Shown: positions 63,971 through 64,000 of the stretch, piece after piece
Numbering within the stretch: the first letter of the stretch is position 1
How the letters are laid out: every line of letters starts with the position of its first letter
Source of the DNA: Janthinobacterium sp. Marseille
Lineage (GTDB): Bacteria; Pseudomonadota; Gammaproteobacteria; Burkholderiales; Burkholderiaceae_D
Direction: 5' to 3'
DNA: 64,000 nucleotides
NCBI RefSeq assembly: GCF_000013625.1
Contig: NC_009659.1
Location: 682,001 to 746,000 of the forward strand
Notes under the pieces: generated by a model
What the model saw: only the letters and a program-made list of their open reading frames with translations
Told to the model about the DNA's origin: nothing
Database searches by the model: none
Made by a program: the position numbers and the translations under genes

Positions 63971-64000
63971 ATGAAACGTACTTTGTTGCTGGGTTTGGTT
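63971..64000 (+). CDS. Start of an exported protein, cut by the window edge
   Basis: The ATG at 63971 with GTGGAGA seven to eight bases upstream opens MKRTLLLGLV, the beginning of a likely signal peptide. Only ten codons are visible. Confidence 0.55.
   Translation, partial: MKRTLLLGLV

Noticed and set aside
1..64000. CRISPR array, prophage, insertion sequence or toxin-antitoxin pair
   Set aside because: No spaced direct repeats, transposase or integrase motifs were found on either strand.

Overview
The window (64,000 bases, about 55% GC by eye) looks like the chromosome of a betaproteobacterium, most likely Oxalobacteraceae (Herminiimonas/Janthinobacterium-like). I infer this from the gene families, the trxA-rho-rpmE order, the zapA-6S RNA-EVE order, the small Trp-rich protein and the methanolan-type eps families. 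The genus is not proven. I see no insertion sequence, prophage or CRISPR array.

Left part (1-17 kb) is mostly housekeeping: a 5'-truncated dacB; a secreted GGT-superfamily hydrolase; a LemA/TPM operon and an EamA transporter; pyrF; a thiL-pgpA-pncC operon; an NAD(P)H-dependent FAD reductase; maeB with a terminator-like hairpin in its leader; a cytosolic 5'-nucleotidase; and an nsrR-hmp nitric-oxide detoxification module with a near-perfect NsrR site in front of hmp.

At 17.5-21.6 kb lies a three-gene phosphorelay closely resembling enterobacterial Rcs: a hybrid kinase like RcsC, a very short membrane-anchored HPt protein like RcsD, and an RcsB-like regulator. Next come tRNA-Leu(CAA), a PMT/ArnT-like transferase, rpmE2, a TRIC-family channel, rho, trxA, an AddB/AddA-like helicase-nuclease pair, a zapB-like gene, zapA, the 6S RNA gene and an EVE-domain gene.

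The region 34.4-57.6 kb is a large exopolysaccharide locus of Wzx/Wzy type. After a 0.6-kb AT-rich leader it encodes an outer-membrane EpsL, the initiating phosphoglycosyltransferase, Wza-like EpsE, a split Wzc (EpsF and EpsG), a pyruvyl transferase, glycosyltransferases (two GT2, one GT4, one WecG family), a Wzy-type polymerase, two acyl/acetyltransferases, an unrecognised exported protein, GalE, a nucleotidyltransferase, ManC, an unrecognised PP-loop enzyme and a Wzx flippase. Most genes overlap by 1-11 bases, so one or two long transcripts are likely. Notable points are the MshEN-like (c-di-GMP-binding type) tandem motif on EpsG, the STAS domain fused to the WecG enzyme, and the PP-loop protein. 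An Rcs-like relay and a diguanylate cyclase in the same window are plausible controllers, but that is inference.

The right end holds a PAP2 protein, lgt, a LysR regulator divergent from ilvD with an inverted repeat between them, a facing pair of perfect DnaA-box consensus sequences, a CHASE-like/GGDEF diguanylate cyclase, a small Trp-rich membrane protein and the first codons of an exported protein cut by the window edge.
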